A DNA stretch of 64,000 nucleotides. It comes from Frankia umida (lineage in GTDB: Bacteria; Actinomycetota; Actinomycetes; Frankiales; Frankiaceae). A program made the translations under genes and the position numbers. Of this stretch, positions 15,659-24,685 are shown in pieces (positions within the stretch are counted from its first letter, which is position 1; each line of letters begins with the position of its first letter). The stretch covers positions 1-64,000 of the forward strand of contig NZ_JALKFT010000024.1 of the NCBI RefSeq assembly GCF_023242945.1, written 5' to 3'. The notes beneath the pieces were generated by a model. The model was not told the origin of the DNA. It was given only the letters and a program-made list of their open reading frames with translations, and made no database searches.

Positions 15659-17587
15659 ATGACTACAACCCAGCCGGCCACCGGCGAGCTACCGACCGCG
15701 GGATCGAAGGATTCCCAGGCAGCCGGGCGGCGCACCGCCATGCGCACCCACCTGTGCGGTGATCTGCGGGCCGATCATGTCGGGGAGACGGTGTCGGTCT
15801 GCGGCTGGGTGGCGCACCGCCGCCAGCACGGCGCGGCACTGACCTTCGTCGACCTGCGGGATCACTCCGGGCTCGTCCAGGTCGTCGTCGACGGTTCGGT
15901 CGACGTCCGCTCGGAGTACGTGCTGCGGATCACCGGGACCGTGGTGATCAGGCCCGAGGGAACGTCGAACCCGGGGCTGGCCACCGGCGAGATCGAGCTG
16001 CGTGACTGCGCGGTGGAGATCCTCTCGACCGCCATCCCGCCGCCGTTCCCGCTCGACGACCGGGCCGACGCGGTGGAGGAATCCACCCGGTTGACCTACC
16101 GTTACCTCGACCTTCGGCGCGAGCGGATGCAGCGCAACCTGCGTACCCGCTCGGCGGTGCTGGGTGCGATGCGGGCTGCGCTGGCACCGCTGAACTTCGT
16201 CGAGGTCGAGACGCCGCTGCTCATGCCGTCCACGCCGGAGGGGGCGCGGGAGTTCATCGTCCCGTCCCGGCAGTTCCCGGGCAGTTTCTACGCGCTGCCG
16301 CAGTCGCCGCAGCTGTTCAAGCAGCTGCTCATGGTCGGCGGCACCGACCGCTACTTCCAGTTCGCCCGCTGTCTGCGCGACGAGGACCTGCGCGCCGACC
16401 GGCAGTACGAGTTCACCCAGCTCGACATCGAGATGAGCTTCGTCGACCAGGACGACGTGCTGGACGTGATCAGCGCCGCGGTCCTCGCCGCCGCCCGTAC
16501 GGTGGTGGGCCGCCGCGACGCGGGTGACGCGGGCGACGGGGGTGGCGCGGGCGGTGAGGTGCCGCCGATCGAGCGGATCACCTGGCACGAGGCGATGAAC
16601 CGGTTCGGGGTGGACAAGCCGGACCTGCGTTTCGGCCTGGAACTGGTCGAACTGACCGCGATCTTCACGGACAGCGGTTTCAAGGCGTTCGCCGGCGCGG
16701 CCTCGATCAAGGGCATCCGGGTGCCCGGCGGCTCGGCGAGCCACAACCGCCGGCGCCTGGACGACCTCACCGACCGGGCCAAGTCGTTGGGTGCCAAGGG
16801 CCTGGTGTGGATGCGGGTCGGCGCGCAGGGCGCGCTCGAGTCGCCGGTGCGCAAGTTCCTCTCCGACACCGAGGCCGCCGGCATCGTCGAGGCGACCTCG
16901 GCGGTCGAAGGGGACCTGCTGCTCCTCGTCGCCGACGAATGGGCCACCACCTGCGAGGTACTCGGGCAGCTCCGCAACGATCTCGGACGTCCCCCCGCCG
17001 GCCAGGGGCCGCTGCGGTTCGTCTGGGTGGTCGACTTCCCGCTGTTCGTCGGGATCGACGCGGCGACCGGACGGCCCAAACCCGGTCATCACCCCTTCAC
17101 TCGACCGCATCCCGACGACCTGGACAAGATGGAATCCGACCCGCTCTCGGTGCGTAGCCGGGCCTATGACCTGGTGCTCAACGGGTGGGAACTCGGTTCC
17201 GGTTCGATCCGGATCCACGAGAGCGAGCTGCAGCAGCGCATCTTCGGCCTGCTGGGCATCACCCCCGAGGAGGCCAACGCCCGCTTCGGCTTCTTCCTCA
17301 CCCCGTTCGGATACGGCGCCCCGCCGCACGGCGGCTTCGCCGTCGGCATCGACCGGCTGGTCGCGATCCTCGCGGGGGAGGAGAACATCCGCGAGGTGAT
17401 CGCCTTCCCGAAGACCCAGTCGGGTCTGGACCCCCTGACCGGCGCGCCGACGCCGGTCGCCGACCGTCAGCTGCGTGAGCTCGGGGTTCGGGTCGTGGCC
17501 GGGGCCGGGGCATCGGATCGACCCACCGCCTCGGCTGGATCCGCTGCTTCGGCTGGAAGTGGGGCCTCGGCTGGATCTGGGGTGTAG
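15659..17587 (+). CDS. aspS: Aspartate-tRNA ligase (probably Asp/Asn non-discriminating)
   Basis: Charges tRNA-Asp. The N-terminal OB-fold anticodon domain (CGWVAHRRQHGAALTFVDLR) is followed by the class II core: TPEGAREFIVPSR, motif 2 around RCLRDEDLRADRQYEF with QLDIEMSF, the GAD insertion domain, and motif 3 GGFAVGIDRLVAI. The His in 'RRQHG' is at the position known to permit mischarging of tRNA-Asn in organisms that form Asn-tRNA by amidation. ATG at 15659 gives 642 residues; ATG at 15740 (MRTHL) gives the usual family N-terminus. The last 35 residues are an Ala/Ser/Gly repeat tail (ASAGS repeats) not normal for AspRS. Confidence 0.95.
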   Translation: MTTTQPATGELPTAGSKDSQAAGRRTAMRTHLCGDLRADHVGETVSVCGWVAHRRQHGAALTFVDLRDHSGLVQVVVDGSVDVRSEYVLRITGTVVIRPEGTSNPGLATGEIELRDCAVEILSTAIPPPFPLDDRADAVEESTRLTYRYLDLRRERMQRNLRTRSAVLGAMRAALAPLNFVEVETPLLMPSTPEGAREFIVPSRQFPGSFYALPQSPQLFKQLLMVGGTDRYFQFARCLRDEDLRADRQYEFTQLDIEMSFVDQDDVLDVISAAVLAAARTVVGRRDAGDAGDGGGAGGEVPPIERITWHEAMNRFGVDKPDLRFGLELVELTAIFTDSGFKAFAGAASIKGIRVPGGSASHNRRRLDDLTDRAKSLGAKGLVWMRVGAQGALESPVRKFLSDTEAAGIVEATSAVEGDLLLLVADEWATTCEVLGQLRNDLGRPPAGQGPLRFVWVVDFPLFVGIDAATGRPKPGHHPFTRPHPDDLDKMESDPLSVRSRAYDLVLNGWELGSGSIRIHESELQQRIFGLLGITPEEANARFGFFLTPFGYGAPPHGGFAVGIDRLVAILAGEENIREVIAFPKTQSGLDPLTGAPTPVADRQLRELGVRVVAGAGASDRPTASAGSAASAGSGASAGSGV

Positions 17588-17698
17588 TCGGGCGGATAAC
17601 GGGGGGCCGAAGGGGTAGTCACCACCTGCCATCCGCGTGCGTGGCGGATCGGCGACGGCTGCCCAAGGCCGAGATCGGCCCCGATCCGAGGAGCCCGC

Positions 17699-18934
17699 GT
17701 GCGGATCCCCTTCTCATCGTCCACGAGCTCGAGTCTTGGCATCGAGTGGGAGCTGCAGCTGGTCGATTATCAGAGCCGGCAGCTGCGCGGCGACGCCGCG
17801 GTGATCCTCGACGAGCTACGCGCCAAGGTCGGCGAGCGGGAGGCGGCGAAGGCCAAGCACGAGCTCTTCGACTCCACGATCGAGGTGATCACCGGCGTCT
17901 GCGGATCGGTGGGTGAGGCCACCACCGATCTCGCCGGCACCATCTCGGTGCTGCGCGACCTGGCGGAACGACGCGGCGTGGGCCTGATGTGCAGCGGCAC
18001 CCATCCGATCAGCGACTACGCCAGTCAGCGGATCACCGAGGACGAGCGATACGCCACGCTTGTCTCGCAGATGCAGTGGATGGCCCGGCGGCTGCTGATC
18101 TTCGGGGTGCACGTGCACGTCGGCGTGCGATCGCCGGACAAGGCCATGCCCATCGTGAACGCTCTGATGGCCTACATCCCACACTTTCTGGCGCTGTCCG
18201 CCTCGTCGCCCTACTGGCTGGGTGACGACACCGGGCTCGCCTCCTCCCGGTCGCAGGTGTTCGCGAGCCTGCCGACCGCCGGGCTGCCCTACCCGCTCGA
18301 CGACTGGCCCGGGTTCGAGGCCTTCATGGGAACACTGATCGCCTCGGGGACCATCGAGACGATCCGTGAGATCTGGTGGGACATCCGTCCACATCCGAAC
18401 TTCGGCACCGTGGAGCTGCGCATCTGCGACGGGCTGCCCACCCTGATGGAGGTCGGGGCGGTCGCAGCCCTCGCCCAGTGCCTCGTGGACCGGATGAACA
18501 CCCAGATCGACCGCGGCTACCGACTGCCCGCGCCGAAGCGCTGGCTCGTCCAGGAGAACAAGTGGCGCGCGGCGCGTTACGGACTCGACGCGCAGATCAT
18601 GATCGACGCGCAGGGCGCGGTCCGATCCGTCCGCGACGACATCATCGACCTGGTGGAGGATCTTCTTCCGGTCGCGCATCGGCTCGGCTGCGCCGGGGAG
18701 CTGGCGGACGTCCTGGCGATCGTCGAGATCGGAGGAAGTTCCACCCGCCAGCGCGAGGTCGCCCGGCGGGCCGGCGGGGATCTCCTTCCGGTCGTCGATA
18801 CCCTCCTGGCGGAGATGGAGGCCGGCCATCCGATCGTGGACCGACCGGCCGCGTCCCGGGTGACCTCACCGCCGTCCGGTCCGGTATCGCCGTCCGGTCC
18901 GGTACCCGCCTCCGGTGTGGTCCTGGGTCTGTGA
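17699..18934 (+). CDS. Carboxylate-amine ligase, YbdK/GCS2 family
   Basis: A 411-residue member of the glutamate-cysteine ligase type 2 family, which couples ATP hydrolysis to gamma-glutamyl bond formation. It shows SLGIEWELQLVD near the N-terminus (compare TLGVEEE), FGVHVHVGVRSPDKAM, the SASSPYW segment, and IWWDIRPHPNFGTVELRICD, all family hallmarks. GTG at 17699 starts the frame. The real substrate of YbdK-type proteins is usually unknown; in some actinobacteria they are annotated as glutamate-cysteine ligases, but mycothiol producers do not need glutathione. It is followed within 4 bp by an amidohydrolase, suggesting linked amide/peptide chemistry. Confidence 0.85.
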   Translation: MRIPFSSSTSSSLGIEWELQLVDYQSRQLRGDAAVILDELRAKVGEREAAKAKHELFDSTIEVITGVCGSVGEATTDLAGTISVLRDLAERRGVGLMCSGTHPISDYASQRITEDERYATLVSQMQWMARRLLIFGVHVHVGVRSPDKAMPIVNALMAYIPHFLALSASSPYWLGDDTGLASSRSQVFASLPTAGLPYPLDDWPGFEAFMGTLIASGTIETIREIWWDIRPHPNFGTVELRICDGLPTLMEVGAVAALAQCLVDRMNTQIDRGYRLPAPKRWLVQENKWRAARYGLDAQIMIDAQGAVRSVRDDIIDLVEDLLPVAHRLGCAGELADVLAIVEIGGSSTRQREVARRAGGDLLPVVDTLLAEMEAGHPIVDRPAASRVTSPPSGPVSPSGPVPASGVVLGL

Positions 18935-18937
18935 CGA

Positions 18938-20215
18938 GTGGCTCTGGGGGTAACAGGATTGGGGAGTGGCAGGGAGGTGCCCGACCAGCAGATACAGGCG
19001 GATGGCATCGCCGCGGTCACCAGGTGGCTGGCCGTCCACGAATCCGAGCTGATCGCGCTGCGCCGGGATCTGCACGCCCATCCGGAGCTCGGCCGACAGG
19101 AACGCCGCACCACCGGGCAGGTGGAAGCCAGGCTGCAGGCGGTCGGGTTGGACCCGCGGCGGCTGCCGGACGTTCCCGGTCTGTGGTGTGACATCGGGGC
19201 CGACGCGGAGGGCGATCCCGCGGTTCCGGTGGTGCTGGTGCGGGCTGACATGGATGCGTTGCCGCTGCCGGACTCCAAGGATGTGCCCTACCGTTCGACG
19301 GTGCCTGGCGTCACCCATGCCTGCGGTCACGACGTGCACACGGTGGTGACCCTCGGGGTGGGCCTGGCGCTCGCCGAGTACGCACGTGCCGTCGCGCTGC
19401 CCGGGACCGTGAGACTGGTGTTCCAACCCGCCGAGGAGCTGATGCCCGGTGGTGCCCTGGACGTGATCGACGCGGGCGTGCTCAAACCCGTGTCCGCGGC
19501 CATCGCCGTTCACTGCGATCCGGCTCTGGACGTGGGCACCATCGGACTGCGCACCGGTCCGATCACCTCGGCCGCCGACGCTCTCGAGATCACCCTGGCG
19601 GGGCCAGGTGGCCACACCTCGCGCCCGCAGAACACGGTGGACCTGATCTACGCGATGGTGCGTCTGGCCGCAGACCTGCCGGCCGCGCTCGGGCGCCTGG
19701 TCGATCCACGGTCAGCACTGTCCCTGGTCTGGGGGCAGATCCAGGCTGGTACCGTCGCCAACGCCATCCCACGCTCCGGCCAGCTGCGCGGCACCCTGCG
19801 CACCCTGTCCCGGGAGACCTGGGATGCGGTTCCGGAGCTGGTGACCCGGCTCGCGGAGGAGCTGGTCGCCCCGTATGGCGCGCAGATCGTGGTCGACTAC
19901 CGCCGCGGCGTGCCCCCGGTGGTCAACAGCGCCCAGGTCGTCGACGTCTTTCAGCAGGTCGTCGATGTCTCGCTGGGGCACGGCGCCTCGGCCACGGTGG
20001 CGCAGTCACTCGGCGGCGAGGACTTCGGCTGGTATCTCAACCACGTCCCGGGCGCCCTGGCCCGGCTGGGTACCCGTGTGCCCGGCGGACCCACCTACGA
20101 TCTTCACCAGGGCGCCTTCGACGTGGACGAGCGGGCCATCGGCGTGGGGGTGCGCCTGCTGGCCGGGTCCGCCCTCGAGCTGCTGCGGCGCCATCGGCCG
20201 CCGGCCACCGGCTGA
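18938..20215 (+). CDS. M20-family amidohydrolase / metallopeptidase
   Basis: A 425-residue zinc hydrolase related to hippurate and N-acyl-amino-acid hydrolases. It shows RRDLHAHPELG, VLVRADMDALP, HACGHDVHT (metal ligands), VFQPAEE (catalytic and metal-binding Glu), the lid domain GPGGHTSRPQ, and the closing SLGGEDFGWY. The start is uncertain: GTG at 18938 is just after the previous stop, and GTG at 18977 has AGGGAG directly upstream. Mycobacteria carry two such genes (amiA1/amiB1) next to deoD and lpdA, matching this order. The natural substrate is not known. Confidence 0.88.
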   Translation: MALGVTGLGSGREVPDQQIQADGIAAVTRWLAVHESELIALRRDLHAHPELGRQERRTTGQVEARLQAVGLDPRRLPDVPGLWCDIGADAEGDPAVPVVLVRADMDALPLPDSKDVPYRSTVPGVTHACGHDVHTVVTLGVGLALAEYARAVALPGTVRLVFQPAEELMPGGALDVIDAGVLKPVSAAIAVHCDPALDVGTIGLRTGPITSAADALEITLAGPGGHTSRPQNTVDLIYAMVRLAADLPAALGRLVDPRSALSLVWGQIQAGTVANAIPRSGQLRGTLRTLSRETWDAVPELVTRLAEELVAPYGAQIVVDYRRGVPPVVNSAQVVDVFQQVVDVSLGHGASATVAQSLGGEDFGWYLNHVPGALARLGTRVPGGPTYDLHQGAFDVDERAIGVGVRLLAGSALELLRRHRPPATG

Positions 20216-20237
20216 GTACCCCCTCGCCGCGACCGCG

Positions 20238-20678
20238 CTACGCGGTCGGCCGGGAACGCAGCTCGCTGACGTAGTCGGCAGGCGCACCAGCCTTCTCCGC
20301 CGAGTCTGCGATCATGTTCAGGTACCAGAGGGACGGGAGCCCGCCCTCGTAGGAGTTCAACACGTACGTCCAGGCGAGGGCTTCGCCGTCAAGGGTGTGC
20401 ACGCGGACACGGATGCGGGTGTAGAGCCCGGTGTCCGCTCCCTCCCAGATGTCAAGCCGCTCCAGATCATAACGATCAAGATCGTAGAGAAGGGCGTAGG
20501 CGTGCGCGCCCGGCGCCTCGACGATGGTCGCGAGGGCGCCGTCCCACCCGACGTCCTCGCCGCCAAAGGTCAACCGCCACCCGTTGATCCATCCGGTTCC
20601 GGTAACGGGCGAGTGGGGCGTCCGTTTCTTCATCTGCGCCGGATCGAGGTTGCCGGCGTATGCCGCGTACAAGGTCAT
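20238..20678 (-). CDS. Gamma-glutamylcyclotransferase-like protein
   Basis: A 146-residue protein with the GGCT/AIG2 outline: YAAYAGNLD at the N-terminus (the substrate loop, usually YGSNL), LTFGGEDVGWDGALATI, then LYDLDRYDLERLDIWEG with the catalytic acidic residue region, and TYVLNSYEGGLPSLWYL. This fold releases 5-oxoproline from gamma-glutamyl amines. The carboxylate-amine ligase two genes away can in principle form gamma-glutamyl bonds, so the three neighbours may act on related compounds, which is inference. Convergent with the amidohydrolase gene; divergent from lpdA. Confidence 0.8.
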   Translation of the reverse strand: MTLYAAYAGNLDPAQMKKRTPHSPVTGTGWINGWRLTFGGEDVGWDGALATIVEAPGAHAYALLYDLDRYDLERLDIWEGADTGLYTRIRVRVHTLDGEALAWTYVLNSYEGGLPSLWYLNMIADSAEKAGAPADYVSELRSRPTA

Positions 20679-20869
20679 TGTGGTCTCTCGGGAGTGACGG
20701 TGCGTTGCCAGGGCTACAGGTTGCTGGTCGGTACTGGAACCTTCGCGATCTACGGCACTCTCCCCGCGGAGACTCCGCCTGCGATCCTACGGAGCTGTCC
20801 GTACCAGGAGGAGCAGTGCCATCCAGGAGGGGGAAGATAAGAGCAGGACTGGTCGGGATCGGAGGGCTC

Positions 20870-22351
20870 GTGACACGCATTGTCATTCTCGGTGGAGGTC
20901 CAGGGGGCTACGAGGCGGCACTGGTCGCGGCATCCCTGGGCGCCTCCGTGACAGTTGTTGACTCGGACGGCATCGGTGGCGCCTGTGTGCTCACGGACTG
21001 CGTTCCTTCGAAGGCGCTCATCGCGACCTCGGAGACCATGACAAATCTCGCACTTGCTCCGGGTCTGGGTATCCGCCCGCACGGTCCCGGTGTGACTGCG
21101 GACACCTCGAGCCCGGCGGTCGCCTGGGGGATGCCGAGCGGCTCGGATTCGGGTACGCCCGCTCTCACTCCACCCGAGGTGGTCGGAGTCGACCCCGTGC
21201 AGGTCTACGAGCGGGTCCGGGAACTCGCCAAGGCGCAGTCCCTGGACATCGAGCGGCGACTCGAACGCGAGAAGGTCGAGATCGTGCACGCCACCGGTCG
21301 CCTCGTCGGCCCGCATGCGATCGAGGCGAGCAACGGTGAGACCTTTGTGGGCGACGTCGTGCTTGTCGCGACGGGTGCCGCACCCCGAATCCTGTCCAGC
21401 GCACAGCCGGATGGTGAGCGGATACTTACCTGGCGTCATCTCTACGACCTCAAGGAAATTCCGGAGCATCTCGTCGTTGTCGGCTCCGGGGTGACCGGCG
21501 CCGAGTTCGCAAGCGCGTACCGGGCTCTGGGCGCGGAGGTCACCCTGGTGTCCTCCCGAGATCGGGTCCTGCCGGGTGAGGACCTCGACGCGGCCCGGGT
21601 CATCGAAGACGTGTTTGTCCGCCGGGGAATCGAGGTGCTCAATCGTTCACGGGCCTCCTCGGTGCGGCGGATAGGCGACGGAGTCATCGTCGAGCTTTCT
21701 GATGGTCGGACCGTTGCAGGTAGCCACGCTCTCATGGCCGTCGGTTCCGTGCCGAGAACGCGGGATCTTGGCCTTACTGACGTGGGTGTGCGGCTCGGGC
21801 CGGGTGGCCACGTCGGTGTCGACCGGATGTCGCGTACCTCGGTACCCGGTGTCTACGCCGCCGGCGACTGCACCGGTGTTCTGCCACTGGCCTCGGTCGC
21901 GGCCATGCAGGGCCGAATCGCCATGTGGCACGCACTCGGTGAGGCGGTAAGCCCGCTGCGGCTCGGAACGGTCTCCTCGAACATCTTCACCGAGCCCGAG
22001 ATCGCGACCGTGGGCATGAGCCAGGTCATGAAGGACGCCGGCGCGGTCGCCGCGGAAGTAACCACCGTGCCACTTTCGCGAAACCCCCGCGCCAAGATGA
22101 TGGGTATCCAGGACGGCTTCGTCAAGCTCTTCTGTCGACCCGGAAGCGGCAGTGTTCTTGGCGGTGTCATCGTGGCGCCACGGGCATCCGAGCTCATTCT
22201 CTCCGTGTCTCTTGCCGTTGAAAACGGGCTCACGGTCGACCAGATCGCCCATACGTTCTCCATCTATCCTTCGCTCTCCGGCTCGATCACCGAAGCGGCG
22301 CGGGTCCTGCGACCACGTGACTTCTTTGCTGGATTCGACAACCCTTCCTGA
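20870..22351 (+). CDS. lpdA: NAD(P)H quinone reductase / LpdA-type flavoprotein
   Basis: A 493-residue pyridine-nucleotide-disulfide oxidoreductase. The FAD site is IVILGGGPGGYEAA, the redox region is GGACVLTDCVPSKAL, the NAD(P) site is VVVGSGVTGAEFASAY, and the second FAD site is GVYAAGDCTG. The dimerisation domain ends YPSLSGSITEAAR, where true lipoamide dehydrogenases have a His-Glu dyad (HxHPTxSE); the His is replaced by Tyr. That matches M. tuberculosis LpdA (Rv3303c), a quinone reductase without lipoamide activity. Unlike my recollection of that protein, a Cys-x4-Cys pair is kept here. GTG at 20870 has GGAGG upstream. A loop of about 35 residues is inserted near residue 70. Confidence 0.85.
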   Translation: MTRIVILGGGPGGYEAALVAASLGASVTVVDSDGIGGACVLTDCVPSKALIATSETMTNLALAPGLGIRPHGPGVTADTSSPAVAWGMPSGSDSGTPALTPPEVVGVDPVQVYERVRELAKAQSLDIERRLEREKVEIVHATGRLVGPHAIEASNGETFVGDVVLVATGAAPRILSSAQPDGERILTWRHLYDLKEIPEHLVVVGSGVTGAEFASAYRALGAEVTLVSSRDRVLPGEDLDAARVIEDVFVRRGIEVLNRSRASSVRRIGDGVIVELSDGRTVAGSHALMAVGSVPRTRDLGLTDVGVRLGPGGHVGVDRMSRTSVPGVYAAGDCTGVLPLASVAAMQGRIAMWHALGEAVSPLRLGTVSSNIFTEPEIATVGMSQVMKDAGAVAAEVTTVPLSRNPRAKMMGIQDGFVKLFCRPGSGSVLGGVIVAPRASELILSVSLAVENGLTVDQIAHTFSIYPSLSGSITEAARVLRPRDFFAGFDNPS

Positions 22352-22456
22352 GGCGTGGCTTGGGCGCCTGTAGTCCTGGCTCCTGAAGAACCGCACTGGG
22401 TCCTGAAGGGCCGTGGGGGCTCCTGAAGAAGCGCGGGTGGTGCACATCATCGTCAG

Positions 22457-22491
22457 CCAGCATGGCGGAGCTGGGCGTGGCGCCATGCTGG
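22457..22491. terminator. Strong hairpin downstream of lpdA (candidate terminator)
   Basis: A perfect 11-bp inverted repeat: CCAGCATGGCG (22457-22467) and CGCCATGCTGG (22481-22491) with a 13-base loop. It lies 106 bp after the lpdA stop and has no T-run, as is common for actinobacterial terminators. It could instead be a protein-binding palindrome. Confidence 0.45.
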
Positions 22492-22722
22492 TTATCCGAT
22501 GGCCTCCTCAGCATAGGCGAGATTTTCCCTGAGATCCACCATCGGTTGGAGTCCATTTCCCTCGACCGTGTGGTCGCCATTTCCTCGAACTTGCAGTCGG
22601 GCCGTGTGGGACGGCCAGGATTTGGATTGCCGCTGGTGCTGTGGTCGTAGTGTCAGATGGAGTCGCGTGCATAGCCTCAAGTGTGATCGGGGGTTGCCAG
22701 GCGGCCGGTCGGCATCTACTAT

Positions 22723-22738
22723 TCGAATGTACGTTCGA
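22723..22738. promoter_or_regulatory. Candidate LexA (SOS) box upstream of the HNH gene
   Basis: TCGAATGTACGTTCGA matches the actinobacterial LexA operator TCGAAC-N4-GTTCGA at 11 of 12 fixed positions and is nearly palindromic. It is 96 bp upstream of the HNH/DUF222 start codon. In mycobacteria several genes of the related 13E12 repeat family carry LexA boxes and are damage-induced, which supports function here. Confidence 0.6.
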
Positions 22739-22833
22739 TCATCGAGTCTGGAATCCGGTCCTTGTGCCGGCTCTCTCTTTCCGGTTTCTGTGGTCCGGTA
22801 TCTGCTGTCGTCATCTTTTGAATGGGGGCTGTG

Positions 22834-24189
22834 ATGGTGACGGGAACACGTGCGGCGCCAGCAGCGTCGGATGAGGAGGAGCGGGCGTGGTTGGCATCGG
22901 TGGAGGTCGGCGGTCGCCGGGTGGCGGATCTGATGGATGTGGACTGTCTCGCGTGGGATGAGGAGGTCGGGCGGCGGGTGGCGCGGGCGGAAGCGGAGCG
23001 CCTGCTGGTCCGCGCGCGCCTGACCGAGCTGCGCCCCGCTCCGGTGGATGCGGGGACGTCGCAGGGGCGCGGCGAGCAGCCCGGTGGTGGTGCGCAGGGT
23101 GGCGGCGAGCAGACCGGCGCCGGCGGGATGTGGGCCGAGCCGGGCCGGTGGGGCTACGACGAGTTCGTCGGCGAGGAGGTCGCGCTCCGCGCGCGGCTGT
23201 CACCTTCCGAAGGTGGGAGGCAGACGGCGTTCGCGGTTCGGGTTGTACGGCGGCTGCCCGCCGGGGTGAAGGCGCTGTGGGACAGGCGGATCGATCTGGC
23301 CCGTCTCGTGGCGTTGGACCGGCTGACCGCCCCACTCGACGGCTCGCTCGTCGCGCAGGTTGTCGGCCCGGTGTTGGCCAAGGGTGGCCGGCCGAGCCTG
23401 AAGGCGTTCGAGCAGGCGGTGCGCCGCCGGGTCCTGGTGGTCGATCCGGATGGGGCGGCGCGGCGTCAGAAGGCGGCCGAAGGTACCCGGCGCGTCGAGG
23501 CACGCACGGAGCCCGACGGCATGGGCCGTCTGGCGATGTTCCTGCCCGCGCTGCGCATGCTGGCGGTGTGGGCGCGCATCGACCGGCTGGCCCGGCAGGC
23601 TGGTACCGGCGACGCTCGCAGTCTCGATGTGGCGTACGCGCTGCTGATGGGCGAAAGCCTGGGCCGTGTCAACCTGGAGATGCAGGTGATCGTCCCGGTG
23701 GAGACGCTGCTGGGGCTGGCGGAGCGCCCAGGTGAGATCCCTGGATACGGGCCCGTCCCAGCGGAGATCGTTCGGGAGATGAGCCAGGACCCGCGGTGCA
23801 CCTGGCGGCAGATGCTGACCCGGCGGGAGACCGGAGAACTCGTCGGTCTCGGGCGTCGCCGGTTTCCGCCCGCCGCCCTGGCGCGGCATGTGCGAGCGCG
23901 CAACAGCCAGTGCGTCCTGCCGGGCTGCAACACCCCCGCGGGCAGCAGCGATCTTGATCACACGGTGGCCTGGTTCGACGGTGGGCTCACCGAGAACGGC
24001 AATCTTGCGCCCCTCTGCCGCAGACACCATCGGATGCTGGGTCGCTACAAGCAGCGGCCCGACCAGGCGTCGGAGCACGGGGCGAGACAGCGGTGGCTCG
24101 TCGAACAGGGCGAGCCCGGTCACATGACGTGGACGACCCCTACCGGGGGCGAGTACCACACGCACCCTGACAACTACACAGAGAGGTAG
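22834..24189 (+). CDS. DUF222 / 13E12-type HNH endonuclease
   Basis: A 451-residue protein. The N-terminal two-thirds is an Arg/Ala-rich DUF222 region (RLPAGVKALWDRRIDLARL and a typical MEMQVIVPVETL-like strand, here NLEMQVIVPVETLLGL). The C-terminal HNH nuclease has CVLPGCNTPAGSSDLDHTVA, then NLAPLCRRHHRMLGR; both Cys pairs of the zinc-binding variant and the HH catalytic pair are present, so it looks intact. ATG at 22834 has GGGGG five bases upstream. These proteins occur in large families in actinobacteria, including the mycobacterial 13E12 repeats; their biological role is not settled. A LexA box candidate upstream points to DNA-damage induction. Confidence 0.85.
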   Translation: MVTGTRAAPAASDEEERAWLASVEVGGRRVADLMDVDCLAWDEEVGRRVARAEAERLLVRARLTELRPAPVDAGTSQGRGEQPGGGAQGGGEQTGAGGMWAEPGRWGYDEFVGEEVALRARLSPSEGGRQTAFAVRVVRRLPAGVKALWDRRIDLARLVALDRLTAPLDGSLVAQVVGPVLAKGGRPSLKAFEQAVRRRVLVVDPDGAARRQKAAEGTRRVEARTEPDGMGRLAMFLPALRMLAVWARIDRLARQAGTGDARSLDVAYALLMGESLGRVNLEMQVIVPVETLLGLAERPGEIPGYGPVPAEIVREMSQDPRCTWRQMLTRRETGELVGLGRRRFPPAALARHVRARNSQCVLPGCNTPAGSSDLDHTVAWFDGGLTENGNLAPLCRRHHRMLGRYKQRPDQASEHGARQRWLVEQGEPGHMTWTTPTGGEYHTHPDNYTER

Positions 24190-24208
24190 TGGCGGGCGGC
24201 GGGCGGCC

Positions 24209-24625
24209 TCAGCCCGCTTCCTGTGGGTCATCCGGTGGCGGGAGGACGGGCGGGAAGCCGTGCTGTTCGAGGCGCCGGTTGCGGAAGTAGCTGCTGGTGG
24301 CGAAGCCAAGACCCAGACCTGCGGCCAGGAGGAGCCCGACGGCGATGCCACGAACCGCCGGCTGGCCGGGAAGCAGCGCGAAGACCACGGCGAAGGGCAG
24401 GAGAAGAAGGGGCGGGCGGATGGCCTGCCGGACCCGCCACCCGGGCCCGGTCAGATCATGCGAGACCCACGCGCGGTACGTCGGCGGCAACGTGCCACCG
24501 AGAAGGTAGTGGATTCGGCCGGTCAGTGGCGGCCGGTGTGTGCCAGCACCTGGTGTGCCAGCACCGTCCACCGCCGTAGCCCCATCCCGACCGCCCACCG
24601 GCGGGCTGTCCTCACTGCCGCTCAT
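24209..24625 (-). CDS. DUF5313-like small membrane protein
   Basis: A 138-residue protein with a disordered Gly/Pro N-terminus (about 35 residues), then RIHYLLGGTLPPTYRAWVSH and DLTGPGWRVRQAIRPP, followed by two membrane helices and a charged Pro-rich tail. The block Y-x-x-G-G-x-L-P-x-x-Y-x-x-W-V-x-x-DLTG is what I recall of DUF5313 proteins in mycobacteria and relatives. No function is known. It lies 60 bp downstream of accA in the same direction and may be cotranscribed with it. Confidence 0.6.
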   Translation of the reverse strand: MSGSEDSPPVGGRDGATAVDGAGTPGAGTHRPPLTGRIHYLLGGTLPPTYRAWVSHDLTGPGWRVRQAIRPPLLLLPFAVVFALLPGQPAVRGIAVGLLLAAGLGLGFATSSYFRNRRLEQHGFPPVLPPPDDPQEAG

Positions 24626-24685
24626 ACCCGCAGCTTACGAAGCGGCCAGGCGGAGCGAGGACAGCGACCGGCGAACAGGTGGCAT

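Larger units (their letters stand above)
22352..22833. other. 482-bp intergenic stretch between lpdA and the HNH gene
   Basis: No convincing gene. It holds three near-copies of TCCTGAAG within 22378-22430, the 11-bp palindrome at 22457-22491, and the LexA-like box at 22723-22738. Its composition is less GC-rich than the flanks. A short minus-strand frame (22492-22680) and a plus-strand frame (22462-22650) are open but lack recognisable features and ribosome sites. Confidence 0.5.

Noticed and set aside
15689..17632. 647-residue minus-strand frame opposite aspS
   Set aside because: Antisense of a complete AspRS; composition mirrors it and no motifs are visible.
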